A stretch of 64,000 nucleotides of DNA from positions 50,313,037-50,377,036 of the forward strand of contig NC_057825.1 in the NCBI RefSeq assembly GCF_910594005.1, read 5' to 3'. Under the pieces are notes generated by a model. That model was not told where the DNA came from and made no database searches. It saw only the letters and a list, made by a program, of their open reading frames with translations. The translations under genes and the position numbers were made by a program. Origin of the DNA: Cervus elaphus (taxonomy: Eukaryota; Chordata; Mammalia; Artiodactyla; Cervidae). Below, piece after piece: positions 34,289 through 46,017 of the stretch (within the stretch, counting starts at the first letter, position 1; every line of letters starts with the position of its first letter).

Positions 34289-34487
34289 TTATCAGTTCAG
34301 TTCAGTCACTTAGTCGTGTCTGACTCTTTGCGACCCCATGAACCACAGCCCGCCAGGCCTCCCTGTCCCTCACCAACACCCGGAGTCCACCCAAACCCAT
34401 GTCCATTGAGTCTGTGATGCCATCCAACCATCTCATCCTATGTCATCCCCTTCTCCTCGTGCCTTCAATCTTTCCCAGCATCAGGGA
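34289..34487 (-). mobile_element. BovB LINE 3' end, reverse
   Basis: Starts with the tail complement TCAGTTCAGTTCAGTCAC and continues to 'ttcaatctttcccagcatcagg'. 5'-truncated. Confidence 0.92.
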
Positions 34488-34527
34488 CTCCTGAATAAGC
34501 ACTTAATAAGCAATATCCAACTGTTTT

Positions 34528-34890
34528 AATCTTTTTAGGCTTCTACAACATATTACAAACTGTGTGGCTTATAAATAACAGATGTATATTGCTCACTGTT
34601 TTGGAGGCTGGGACATCCAAGATCAAGATCAGACACCCAGATTTTATGTCTGGTGAGTCCACTCCCTGATTCACAGATGGTCATCTTTATGCTGTATCTT
34701 CATACAGTGGAAGGGACAGCTAGGAAATTCTCTGGGTCTCTTGTAAAAGAGCCCTAATTCCATTTATGAGGTCCTTATGAACCTCATGATCTAATTACTT
34801 CCCAAAGGCCTCACATCACATACCACCACATGGGGTGTTAGGGCTTAACGTGAATTTGGGGGCAGTGCAAGCATAGAGTTCTAAAACACC
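34528..34890 (+). mobile_element. Old interspersed repeat, family not named
   Basis: Contains the widely repeated mammalian text 'gtgtggcttataaataacag', 'ggaggctgggacatccaag', 'cccaaaggcctcacatca' and 'gtgaatttgggggcagtgc'. A second, more diverged relative is at 63000-63485. I recognise it as repetitive but cannot assign the family with certainty. Confidence 0.55.
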
Positions 34891-35657
34891 AGTCAGTCAG
34901 AACAAAGCAAAGTGATTATTCTCAGAAATCTGGCTTTAACTCTCTGTAGGAGAGTTAGAGCAGGAGTAACATCAAAAGGGTTTTCTTGTCTTTCAATTTA
35001 GTTCAGTTCCTTTCTGTTCAAACTTCAGTGGGGTACCAGCAGTAACTGTGGTGAGTCATATTGACTCTTGTTTTTCAACACAACTGGCAAGAGCCAATTG
35101 CGTACTTCTCTTCTTGGTGTTGCATTCAATGCTGTTTATGTAGTAGCTTGAGATCAGCCATAACAGAGTATTTGTACCAAGGAAAAGAGCAAGCACTGCA
35201 AACCATGTTGTTTTTCCAGACAGTTCATTGTTAAGCATTTACTAGTATATCATTTCCAAGCTACCCTTCCTTTTACTCATCAGCAGAAGCCATGCATTTT
35301 GCCCCTTCAGTACAAGCCACTTCTATTCCCAAGGTCTGATTCAGTTATTCAGGGATGTTTGGCATGTAGGCTCATCTTAGAAGAATCAAACAGCAGGTCA
35401 CCATTCACAATCTATGTTGCTAACCATACTCTAAAACCCCATCTAACCATCTAGAAGAGCATCTTGCTAAATGTATAAGTTCTTTATTTATTTTTTTTAT
35501 TTTCTGTAATACTTTCCTCCCAGAAGCATCAGACTTTTCTAAGCTTCCATTTGTTCCTTCAATAGTAAAACCATGAGGTATCTTTATGGCTTAACAATTG
35601 TACAGAGGTGGGAATTGGAAAGATTTTGAGACTTTATGCTCCAAGATTTGAGTCTGC
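34891..35657. other. Intergenic; contains a 60-codon frame with one hydrophobic segment
   Basis: On the minus strand 35238-35056 stays open for 60 codons. Residues about 12-34 are strongly hydrophobic (WFAVLALFLGTNTLLWLISS), followed by KKR. No family is recognised and the Met context is poor (T at -3). No repeat recognised around it. Not called as a gene. Confidence 0.3.
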
Positions 35658-37312
35658 TATGGCTTAATAAAGGACAGATGGTAGGGACCTAACAGAAGCA
35701 GAAGATATTAAGAAGAGGTGGCAAGAATACTCAGAAGAACTGTACAAAAAGGATCTTCACAACCCAGATAATCACAATGGTGCCATCACTCACCTAGAGC
35801 CAGACATCCTAGAATGTGAAGTAAAGTGGGCCTTAGGAAGCATCACTACGAACAAAGCTAATGGAGGTGATGGGATTCCAGTTGAGCTAATTCAAATCCT
35901 AAAAGATGATGCTGTGAAAGTGTTATACTCAATATGCCAGCAAATTTAGAAAACTCACTAGTGGCCACAGGACTAGAAAAGGTCAGTTTTCATTCCAATC
36001 CCAAAGAAAGGCAATGCCAAAGAATGCTTAAACTACCACACAATTGCACTCATTTCACACGCTAGTAAAGTAATGCTCAAAATTCACCAAGCCATTCTTC
36101 AGCAATACATCAACCGTGAAATTCCAGATGTTCAAGCTGGTTTTAGAAAAGGCAGAGGAACAAGAGATCAAATTGCCAACATCTGCTGGATCATCAAAAA
36201 AGCAAGAGAATTCCAGAAAAACATCTATTTCTGCTTTCTTGACTATGCCAAAGCCATTGACTGTGTGGATCACAATAAACTGTGGAAAATTCTGAAGGAG
36301 ATGGGAATACCAGACCACCTGACCTGCCTCTTGAGAAACTTGTATGCAAGTCAAGAAGCAACAGTTAGAATTGGACATGGAACAACAGACTGGTTCCAAA
36401 TAGGAAAAGGAGTACGTCAAGGCTGTATATTGTCACTGTGCTTATTTAACTGATATGCAGAGTACATCATGAGAAACTCTGGGCTGGAAGAAGCACAAGC
36501 TGGAATCAAGATTGCTAGGAGAAATATCAGTAACCTCAGATATGTGGATAACACCACCCTTATGGCAGAAAGTGAAGAAGAACTAAAGAGCCTCTTGAGG
36601 AAAGTGAAAGAGGAGAGTGAAAAAGTTGGCTTAAAGCTCAACATTCAGAAAACTAAGATCATGGCATCCAGTCCCATCACTTCATGGTAAATAGATGAAG
36701 AAACAGTGGAAACAGTGGCAGGGTTTATTTTTGGGGGGCTCCAAAATAACTGCAAATGGTGATTGCAGCTATGAAATTAAAAGACACTGGCTCCTTGGAA
36801 GGAATGTTTTGACCAACCTAGACAACATATTAAAAAGCAGAGACATTACTTTGCCAACAAAGGTCCATCTAGTCAAGGCTATAGTTTTTCCAGTAGTCAT
36901 GTATGGATGTGAGAGTTATACTATAAAGAAAGCTGAGCACCGAAGAACTGATGCTTTTGAACTGTGGTGTTGGAGAAGACTCTTGAAAGTCCCTTGGACT
37001 GCAAGGAGATCCAACCAGCCCATCCTAAAGGAGATCAGTCCTGGGTGTTCTTTGGTAGGACTGATTTTGAAGCTGAAACTCCAATACTTTGGCCACGTGA
37101 TGCGAAGAGCTGACTCATTTGAAAAGACCCTGATGCTGGGAAAGATTGTGGGCAGGAGGAGAACGTGACGACAGAGGATGAGATTGTTGGTTGGCATCAC
37201 GGACTCAATGGACATGAGTTTGGGTAAACTCTAGGAGCTGGTGATGACAGGGAGGCCTGGCGTGTTGCCGTCCATGGGGTCACAAAGAGACATGACTGAG
37301 TTGAACTGAACT
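35658..37312 (+). mobile_element. BovB LINE, 1.65 kb, reverse-transcriptase region to 3' end
   Basis: Longest BovB in the window. It contains most of the RT domain: AGFRKGRGTRDQIANICW (near 36140), FLDYAKAIDCVDHNKLW, GKGVRQGCILSLCLFN, then the catalytic region, and C-terminal GCESYTIKKAEHRR and LLKVPWTARRSNQPILKEIS. The polymerase box that should read YADD reads YVDN (36541-36552), losing the second catalytic aspartate. Stops interrupt the frame, for example at 36451 and 36688. Inactive. 5'-truncated: the endonuclease region is absent. Confidence 0.95.
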
Positions 37313-37331
37313 GCCCATATATTGGGCAGTT
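37309..37331. repeat. Perfect 9-bp inverted repeat at BovB 3' boundary
   Basis: Arms AACTGCCCA and TGGGCAGTT separated by 5 nt (TATAT). The left arm includes the last bases of the BovB tail (AACTG). Confidence 0.8.
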
Positions 37332-37487
37332 CTTAATGGAGAGGGAAATTCTCCCTTTATCAAGGCTAAACTTTGGGAAATCTAAGTATTTTCTTATTCA
37401 AAAGCTTGGTGTGTAATTTTAAACCTGTCCTTCTGAGTTCCAAATATATCTCTGTTTCTATTTCATTTAAATTTAGTTAAAATATTT

Positions 37488-37690
37488 TCCCCAATGGCTA
37501 AGTGGGCAAAGAATCCACCATCAATGCAGGAGATGCTGATTCAATCCCTGGGTCAAGAAGATCACCTGGAGGAGTAAATGGCAACTGATTCCAGTATTCT
37601 TGCTTGGAAAAGCCCATGGACAGAGGAGCCTGGTGGGCTACATTGCAAAGTGTCACAAAGAGTCAGACACAACTGAGTGACTTAGCATTG
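37488..37690 (+). mobile_element. Bov-tA SINE
   Basis: Diverged head ('cccaatggctaagtgggcaa'), typical body. The usual 'cagtccatggg' is altered to 'cattgcaaagtg'. Confidence 0.88.
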
Positions 37691-37737
37691 AAAACAATTT
37701 TTCATTATAACTTTTTATTAAATTTGAAATTCCCATT

Positions 37738-38010
37738 CTGCTGCTTCTGCTAAGTTGCTTCAGTCTTGTCTGACTCTGTGCAACCCTACATATGGCAGCC
37801 CACCAGGCTCCCTCATCCCTGGGATTCTCCAGGCAAGAACACTGGAGTGGGTTGCCATTTCCTTCTCCAATGCATGAAAGTGGAAAGTGAAAGTGAAGTC
37901 ATGAAGTCGTGTCCTATTCTTCAAGAAGCCATGGACTGCAGCCTACCAGGTTCCTCCGTCCATGGGATTTTCCAGGCAAGAGTACTGGAGTGGCATGCCA
38001 ATGCCTTCTC
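37738..38010 (+). mobile_element. Bov-A2 SINE
   Basis: Two Bov-A units with the 'atgcatgaaagtggaaagtg' linker. 'gaagtcatgaagtcgtg' shows a small internal duplication in the linker. Confidence 0.93.
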
Positions 38011-38734
38011 CGTGAAATCCTCATAAGAACAAATAAAAAGGAAAACAGATGTTATTTACAGATATGAAAACAACAGTATGAAATAACTCCTATGACCAAA
38101 ATCAGTGAACCATACACTAATACACAATTGTGACAGAAACTTTTGGTATATAATAAAATTTCAATTCTTGGGAATCATAAAACAGAAAGCTTCATTCTCC
38201 ATTTCTCCTGCTACCTTACTTTTCTAGAAAGCAGCAACAAAAGATGTCCAAAGAAGTTGAGATTATGAAATTTTGACTGAAAAACAAGTTCACTACTATG
38301 TCTCTTGTTTAGTCCATATTAACCCTGTCTTCTGGAAGGCATGTCACAGATGTCTTTTCGCTCAATTTTCTTCTCTAGATCATGTCTGAATCCCTTCTAG
38401 TCATTCATACATGGTGATTTTATGTAATCCTTCCACTCATCAGTCATGAGGAATGAGAAGGAAGACTCAAATTCATGAGAACTAATCCTGGCGAGCCTCA
38501 GGCCTCAAAGAGCACCAGACTCTCCCCAGAGTGCCCTAAAACTCAGGGAGGAAATCTTTTCATAACCATTTAAACAAAATGCCTGTCTTTTGTTGTTGAT
38601 CTCACTCGACATTTCTCAGTAGACTTATTGAATAATTGTGTTCTTATGAAAATAAATCTTTCATGTCATGAATTCAGGTAGGGTGGAGCAGGGGAATAAT
38701 TTTTAATCTGGAAGGCAATGACTGATGACCTGGG
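38011..38734. other. Intergenic, no feature seen
   Basis: Unique-looking. Confidence 0.5.
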
Positions 38735-38910
38735 TTGCTTTGTTATTTCTGTCATAAATGAGCACTGTGATTTGGGACAAGAGACTTCACCTTTCAGTGT
38801 CTTTGCTTATAAAAAATGAGGAAAATAATAGGTACCTCAGAGTACTGTTATCAAAATTAAATTGCATAATGCTTGTGAGAAATCCTAGCTTAGTAGGCAC
38901 TCAGTAATGA
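38735..38910 (+). mobile_element. MIR SINE relic
   Basis: Good MIR order: 'cactgtgatttgggacaag', 'cacctttcagtgtctttgc', 'aaaatgaggaaaataatagg' and 'tcctagcttagtaggcactc'. Confidence 0.75.
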
Positions 38911-39214
38911 TCGCTGGATTCTGAGGTGAACTTCTGGAGAACTTTGAGATATAAGTTTCCAAGCACAGTAAGGAGCTACCTTAATTCCTGTGAAGATGCT
39001 GATCTCACCTTCCTGTTCCTGTCAGTTTAAAGAGATGGAGAGAAAGATGCAACCAGACACAAAAATCCTGGTCCTGTGGGGAACATTTAGACAAGGATTC
39101 ATGGATTTTCCATCAGCTGCATATCACTAATTAAAAATATTTAAATGAAAGACAATTAAACAGCTTGCTAAAAGAAACAATTTGCATTGTTTTACACTTT
39201 ATGAATTACTTTAA
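38911..39214. other. Intergenic, no feature seen
   Basis: Unique-looking sequence up to the L1 3' UTR fragment. Confidence 0.5.
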
Positions 39215-39522
39215 AACAAGAATAGGGCCACAGATGCAGAAAACAAATTTATGGTTACCAAGGGAGAAAGGTGTGGGAGGGATAAATTGGGAGATTAAGA
39301 ATGACAAGTGTACACTACTATATATAAAATAGATAACTAATAAGAACCTACTGTATAGCACAGGGAACTGTACTGAATACTCTGTAATGACCCATATGAG
39401 AATAGAATCTAAGAAACAGTAGATATATGAATATATGTAACTGATTCACTTTGCTGTACAGCAGAAACTAATACAGCACTGTGAATCAGCTACGCTCCAA
39501 TAAAAGTTAAATTTAAAGAACT
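39215..39522 (+). mobile_element. L1 3' UTR fragment (artiodactyl type)
   Basis: 'tggttaccaagggagaaagg', 'ctactgtatagcacagggaac' and 'ttgctgtacagcagaaactaat', ending 'ctccaataaaagtt'. Confidence 0.82.
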
Positions 39523-39584
39523 CTGCTTCCTAAAGAAGAAATGCAGTTATTTTTAAACTAGGAAAATACTAAGCCTGATGGTAG

Positions 39585-40408
39585 ATCAAAATGGATAAAG
39601 AAGATGTGGTACATATATACAATGGAATATTACTCAGCCATAAAAAGGAGGAAATCTGAGTCAGTTGAAATGAGGTGGACTTACCTAGAGCCTGTTATAC
39701 AAAGTGAAGTAAGTCAGAAAGAGATAAGCAAATATTGTATATTAACACATATATATGGAATCTAGAAATATGATACCAAGGAACCTACTAGCAGGACAGC
39801 AATGGAGATGCCAACAGAGAGTACAGATTGCGGACACAGTGAGGGAAGGAGAGGGTGGATAAAATGAGAGAGTAGCATTGAAATATATCCATTACCATAT
39901 ATAAAACATATAGCTACTGGGAAATTACAGTATAAATAGGGAGCTCAGCCCAGTTCTGTGATGATCTAGAGGAATAGGATAGAGGTGGCATGGGAGAGAG
40001 GCTTAAGAGGGAGGGGGTATATATGTATTTATTTATAATTCATATTGTTGTACTGGAGAAGGAAATGGCAACCCACTCCAGTATTCTTGCCTGGAAAATT
40101 CCATGGATGCAGAGCCTGGTAGGCTACAGTCCATGGGGTTGCAAAGAGTTGGACACGACTCAGTGACTTCACTTTCTTTCTTTCTATAGCTCCTTTTGGT
40201 GAAGGAAATGGCAACCCACTCGAGTGTTCTTGCCTGGAGAATCCCATGGACAGAGGGGTCTGGTGGGCAACAATCTATGGGGTTGCAAAGAGTCAGACAT
40301 GACTAAGTAACTAACACACACACACACACACACACGTTGTTGTATGGCAGAAACCAACATAACATTGTAAAGCAATTATCCTCCAATTAAAAATAAAAAA
40401 TAAACATA
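39585..40408 (+). mobile_element. L1-BT 3' end, interrupted by a Bov-A dimer
   Basis: End of ORF2 ('acaatggaatattactcagcc') and the L1-BT 3' UTR ('ggagctcagcccagttctgt', 'gcagaaaccaacataacatt', 'aaagcaattatcctccaatt'). Split at 40053-40336. Confidence 0.9.
40053..40336 (+). mobile_element. Bov-A dimer with (CA)n tail, 8-bp target duplication
   Basis: Two 'gaaggaaatggcaacccactc' units separated by a (TTTC)n linker, ending in (CA)11 at 40314-40335. No tRNA head. Flanks TTGTTGTA at 40045-40052 and 40337-40344 are identical. Confidence 0.92.
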
Positions 40409-41284
40409 AACCTGGAACAAGAAAAATTACATGGAAAAAATTGAACATTTAAGTAAAATTATTTGTGAGGGTCACTAACAAAGGGATCATAGAATAAAGA
40501 CTACTAGGCATTGTAGAAGATCATTTTACTAATGAAAATGAGCAAGTATGGTTTAGTTCACTGTCTTCTGCCAAGTTCTTTTTGTGGTTTAATTAAAATT
40601 TATAGAGTAGGTTTAAGGCTGAAAATCTAAGGCCAGAATTTTGCATCAACCTCTGTTGAGGGTTAAGGATCTGTCAGTGAGGTATGGGAGGAATTTTCAG
40701 GCCCTCTAAGTGGTCCAGCTATATTTTCTCATCCCCACTTTACACCATCCTCAAGCTAATAGTAGCATGAGAAGGCTCTCACCTTGTTATAGCCATTCAA
40801 TCCATGTTCCCTTCATGTGATGTTTGGCAATCTAAACCTATGTTTGAAGCTTTAGGAAAAGAGTTCACCCCAAAATCCTTACCACATACCTTATGGCCAC
40901 ATTTTTACACAATATAATATCAAGAATTTTTTTCTTCCCATTTGTTGAGTTAGAGGTATCATGACAGAGTACAGAGAGGCTCACCTCTGCCCTGGATCAG
41001 TATCCACAAATGTACCATTTGTGGTTTTCAAAATATGTATAATTCTCTACTTCTTCCTGAACCTAAGATATGCCAATCAAAGGGCTTATATATGTGAATT
41101 TTAAAAATATTTTGAGGCAATTATATATATACTCAAAGTATGAGAACCATTGCCACACTTAAAAAATGGTTCACAAGAAACAAACGTTCCTTGGTGGTAC
41201 TGACACTCACATGCACACCAAAAATTGAGAACCACTGTTAGTGTTATGTAAAAAATCATTAAAAAATTCTTGACTCATTTTTTA
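40409..41284. other. Intergenic, no feature seen
   Basis: AT-rich; nothing recognised. Confidence 0.5.
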
Positions 41285-41415
41285 AAACAGTTTAAAAAAT
41301 ATCCCCCAACTTTATTGAGCTATAGCTGACATATAATCATGTGCAAATTTAAGGTATACATATGATGATTTTATAAACATATATCTTGCAAAATGATTGC
41401 CACAATAGGTTAAGT
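41285..41415 (-). mobile_element. Old L1 3' UTR fragment, reverse
   Basis: 'ctttattgagctatagctgac', 'aaatttaaggtatacatatg' and 'gcaaaatgattgccac' are the reverse L1M 3' end. Confidence 0.72.
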
Positions 41416-41822
41416 ACTTATTTCTTTATCTGAATAATGCAGTTAGTTATTGAAGGGATATTGTGAGGATTGAAATATGAAAAGGAAACTGACACAAAGT
41501 AGGTGTCCACTGCATGATGCTTACTCTTATTTTTGACAGTTTGAGAAATATTAATTATACAAACTAAGCAAAGGCAGCATTATCCAAGATACATAAAGGG
41601 CAAGAGGAATGGAAATTGATGTCCAGATTCTAGCAAGTTAGGCATCTACCTAAGGGGTCAGCTTATTTCTAGACTGAGTCATTTATAGAAGGATAAACTA
41701 TCTTAATTATAGGAGACTGTGGAACTCATTTGATATAGTTTCCTTTCCCATGCAGGAATCACCTTTTAAGTAATAGTTCCTTGGGCTGGGGGTCAGTAGG
41801 TCTCTTCTGGAGGTGACCTGGA
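41416..41822. other. Intergenic, no feature seen
   Basis: Unique-looking flank of the L1-BT insertion. Confidence 0.5.
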
Positions 41823-42171
41823 GAGATCTTGCTTATTCTTTGTTGTTGATGTTAATTAATTTATTTTTTATTGAAGGAAAATTGCTTTACAGAATTTTAC
41901 TGTTTTCTCTCAAACCTCAACATAAATCAGCCGTAGGTATACATATATCTTCTCCCATCTCCCTCCCCATCCAACCCCTCTCTAGGTTGATACAGAGCCC
42001 CTGTTTAAATTTCCTGAGCATACAGCAAATTCCTGTTGGCTATTTTACATATAGTAATGTAAGTTTCCATGTTACTCTTTCCATACATCTCACCCTCTCC
42101 TCCCCTCTTCCCATGTCCATAAGTCTATTCTCTATGTCTGTTTCTCCATTGTTGCCCTGTAAATAAATTCT

Positions 42172-45100
42172 TCAGTACCATTTTTCTAGATTCTGTATAT
42201 ATGTGTTAGAATATGGTATTTATCTTTCTCTTTCTGACTCACTTCACTCTGTATAATGGTTCTAGGTCAATCCATCTCATCAAAACTAATTCAAATGCAT
42301 TACTTTTTATGGCTGAGTAATATTTCATTGTGTATATATACCACAACTTCTTTATCCATTCATCTGTCAATGGACTTCTATTTTGCTACCATGTTCTAGT
42401 TATTGTAAATAGTGCTGCAATGAACAGTGGAATAAGTGTGTCTCTTTCAATTTTGGTTTCCTCAGAGTATATGCCTAGGAGTGGGATTGCTGAGTTGTAT
42501 CATGGTTTTATTCCTAGTTTTTTAAGGAATCTTCATACTGCCTTCCACAGTGGCTCTATCAATTTACATTCCCAAGAACAGGGCAAGAACATTCTTTTTT
42601 CTCCACACCCTCTCCAGCATTTATTGTTTGTAGACTTTTTGACAAAGGCCATTCTGACTGGTGTGAGGTGATATCTCAGTGTAGTTTTGATTTATATTTC
42701 TCTAATAATGAGTGATATTGAGCATCTTTTCACATGCTTGTTAGCCATCTGTATGTCTTCTTTGGAGAAATGTTTACTTAGGTGTTTTTCCCACTTTTTG
42801 ATTGGGTTGTTTGTTTTTCTGATATTGAGTTGTACGAGCTGGTTGTATATTTTGGAAATTAATCCTTTATCAGTTGTTTCATTTGCTATTATTTTCTCCC
42901 ATCCTGAGGGTTGTCTTTTTCACCTTGCTTATAGTTTCCCTTGCTGTGCAAAAGCTTTTAAGTTTAATCAGGTCCCACTTGTTTACTTTTGTTTTTATTT
43001 CCATTATTCTAGGAGGTGGATCATAGAGGATCTTGCTTTAATTTACGTCATTGTGTGTTCTGCCTGTTTTCTGCTAAGAGTTTTATAGTTTCTAGTCTTA
43101 CATTTAGGTCTTTAATCCATTTTGAGTTTATCTTTCTGTATGGTGTTAGGAGGTGTTCTAATTTCACTCTTTTACATGTAGCTGTCCCGTTTTCCCAGCA
43201 CCATTTATTAAAGAGGCTGTCTTTGTCCCATTGTATATTCTTGCCTCCTTTGTAAAAAATAAGGTACCTATAGGTGAATGGGTTTATTTCTGGGCTTTCT
43301 ATCTTGTTCCATTTGTCTATATTTCAGTTTTTGTGCCAGTGCCATGCTACATTGATGACTGTAGCTTTGTAGTATAATTTGAAGTCAGGAAAGTTGATTC
43401 TTCCAGCTCCATTCTTCTTTCTCAAGACTGCTTTGGCTATTCAGGATCTTTTGTGTTTACATATGAATTGTGAAATTTTTTGTTCTAGTTCTGTGAAAAA
43501 TGCTATTGGTAATTTGATCGCATTGAATCTGTAGGTTGCATTTGGTAGTATAGTCATTTTCACAATATTGATTCTTCCTACCCAGGAACATGTAATATCT
43601 CTCCATCTGTTTATGTTGTCTTTGATTTTTTCATTAGTGTCTTATAATTTTCTGTGTACAGTTCTTTTATCTCCTTAGGTAAGTTTATTTCTAGATATTT
43701 AATTCTTTTTGTTGCAATGGTGAATGGGATTGATTCCTTAATTTCACCTTCTGATTTTTCATTGTTAGTATATAGAAATGCAAGTGATTTCTCTGTATTG
43801 ATTTTGTATTCTGCAACTTTGCTAAAGTCGCTGATTAGCTCTAGCAATTTTCTGGTACTTTCTTTAGGGTTTTCTATGTACAGTATCACATCATCTGCAA
43901 ACAGTGAGAGCTTTACTTCTTTTCTGATCTGGATTCCTTTTATTTCTTTTTCTTCTCTGATTGCTGAAGCTAGGACTTCCAGAACTATGTTGAATAATAT
44001 TGGAGAAAGTGGACACCCTTGTCTTGGTCCTGATCTTAGGAGGAATGCTTTCAGCTTATCACCATTGAGAATAATGTTTGCTGTAGGCTTATCATACATG
44101 GCCTTGAGTTAGATTCCTTCTATGCTCATTTTTTGAAGAGTTTTAATATTAAATGGGTTCTGAGTTTTGTCAAAGGATATTTCTGCATCTATTGAGATGA
44201 TCTCATGGTTTTTATCTTTCAATTTGTTAATATGGTGTATCACATTGATTGATTTGTGTATATTGAAGAATCCTTGCATCCCTGGAATAAACCCAACTTG
44301 ATCATGGTGTATGAGCTTTTTGAAGTGTTGCTGAATTCTGTTTGCTAAAGTTTTTTGGAGCATTTTTGCATCTATGTTCATCAGTGATATTGGCCTGTAG
44401 TTTTCTTTTTGTGTTGTCTGTCTGGCTTGGGTATCAAGGTGAAATGGATTTGGAAGTGTTCCTCTGCAATTTTTTGAAAGAGGTTTAGAAGGATAGGCAT
44501 CAGCTCTTCTCTAAATGTTTGATAGAATTCTCCTGTGAAGCCATCTGGTTCTGGGCTTTTGTTTTTTGGAAGATTTTTGATCACAGCTTCAATTTCAGTG
44601 CTTGTAATTGGGTTGTTCATAATTTCTATTTCTTCCTGGTTCAGTCTTGGAAGATTGAACTTTTCTAAGAATCTGTCCATTTCTTCCAGGTTATCTATTT
44701 TATTGCCTTATAGTTGTTCATAATAGTCTCTTATAATCCTTTGTATTTCTGCATTGTCTGTTGTAACCTTTCCTTCTTCATTTATAATTTTGTTGATTTG
44801 ATTCTTCTCTCTTTTATTCTTGATGAGTCTGGCTAAAGGTTTGTCAATTTTGTTTATCTTCTCAAAGAATCACCTTTTAGTTTTGTTAATCTTTACTATT
44901 GTTTCTTTCATTTCTTTTTCAGTTATTTCTGCTCAGATCTTTATAATTTATTTCTTTCTACTAATTTTGGGTTGTGTTTTTTTTTTTCCAGTTGTTTAAG
45001 TGTAAAGTTAAGTTGTCTATTTGATGTTTTTCTTGTTTCTTGAGGTAGGATTGTATTGCTTGTATAAACTTCCCTCTTAGAATTGCTTTTGCTGCATCGC

Positions 45101-45959
45101 ATAGGCTTTGAGATGTCATCTTTTCATTGTTATTTGTTTCTATAAATTTTTTTATTTCCCTTTTGATTCCTTCAGTAACCTGTTGGTTATTTAGAAACGT
45201 GTTGTTTAATCTCTATGTATTTGTGTTTCTTACACTTTTTTTTCTTGTAATTGATATCTAGTCTCATAGCATTGTGGTTGGAGAAGATGCTTGATATTAT
45301 TTCAATTTTTTTAAATTTACTGAGGTTTGATTTGTGACCCAAGGTGTGGTGTATCCTGGAGAATGTTCCATGTGCACTTAAGAAGAAGATGTATTCTTCT
45401 GCATTTGGATGGAATGTCCTGAACATATTAATGAGATCCATCTCACCTAATGTATCATTTAAGACTTGTGTTTCCTTATTAATTTCCTGTTTTGATATCT
45501 GTCCATCAGTGTGAGTGGGGTGTTAAAGTCTCCTACTATTACTGTGTTACTGTCAATTTCTCCTTTCATGTCTATTAGTGTTTGTCTTATGTATTGAGGT
45601 GCTCCTGTATTGGGTGTATAGATATTTACAATTGTTATGTCTTCCCCTTGGATTGATCCCTTGATCATTATGCAGTGTCCTTCCTTATCTCTTGTAATCT
45701 TCTTTATTTTAAGGTCTGTTTTGTCTGATATGAGGATTGCTACAATAGCTTTCTTTTGCTTCCCATTTGCATGGGATATATTCTTCCATCCTCTCACTTT
45801 CAGCCTATATGTGTCTTGAGATCTGAAGTGGGTTTCTTGTAGACAGCATATATATGGGTCTTGTTTTTGTATCCATTCAGCCAGTCTGTGTCTTTTGGCT
45901 GGAGCATTTAATCTGTTTACATTTAAAGTAATTATTGATATATATGTTTATATTGCCAT
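42172..45959 (-). pseudogene. L1 ORF2 (endonuclease / reverse transcriptase), broken
   Basis: About 1,260 codons, the usual L1 ORF2 length. Start ATG is at 45959-45957, but codon 4 is a stop. The endonuclease region shows LNVNRLNAPAKRHRLA, CCLQETHF and GDFNTPL. The family motif SRIDH reads SRIHH and SDHNAM reads SNHNAM, so endonuclease catalytic aspartates are replaced. The reverse-transcriptase region has KNKSPEPDGFTGEFYQ (44600), RQGCPLSPILFN (44020) and an intact FADD box (43890-43901). Frameshifts near 44381 and 44450 and several stops break it. The final residues YIQNLEKWY and a stop at 42172-42174 mark the true end. Confidence 0.92.
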
Positions 45960-46017
45960 TTTCTTAATTGTTTGGGGTTGATTTCGTAAATCTTTTTTCT
46001 TCTCTTGTATTTCTTGA

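Noticed and set aside
43654..44112. 152-codon plus-strand frame rich in Ser/Leu
   Set aside because: Antisense of the L1 reverse-transcriptase core, which reads RQGCPLSPILFN and FADD on the other strand.
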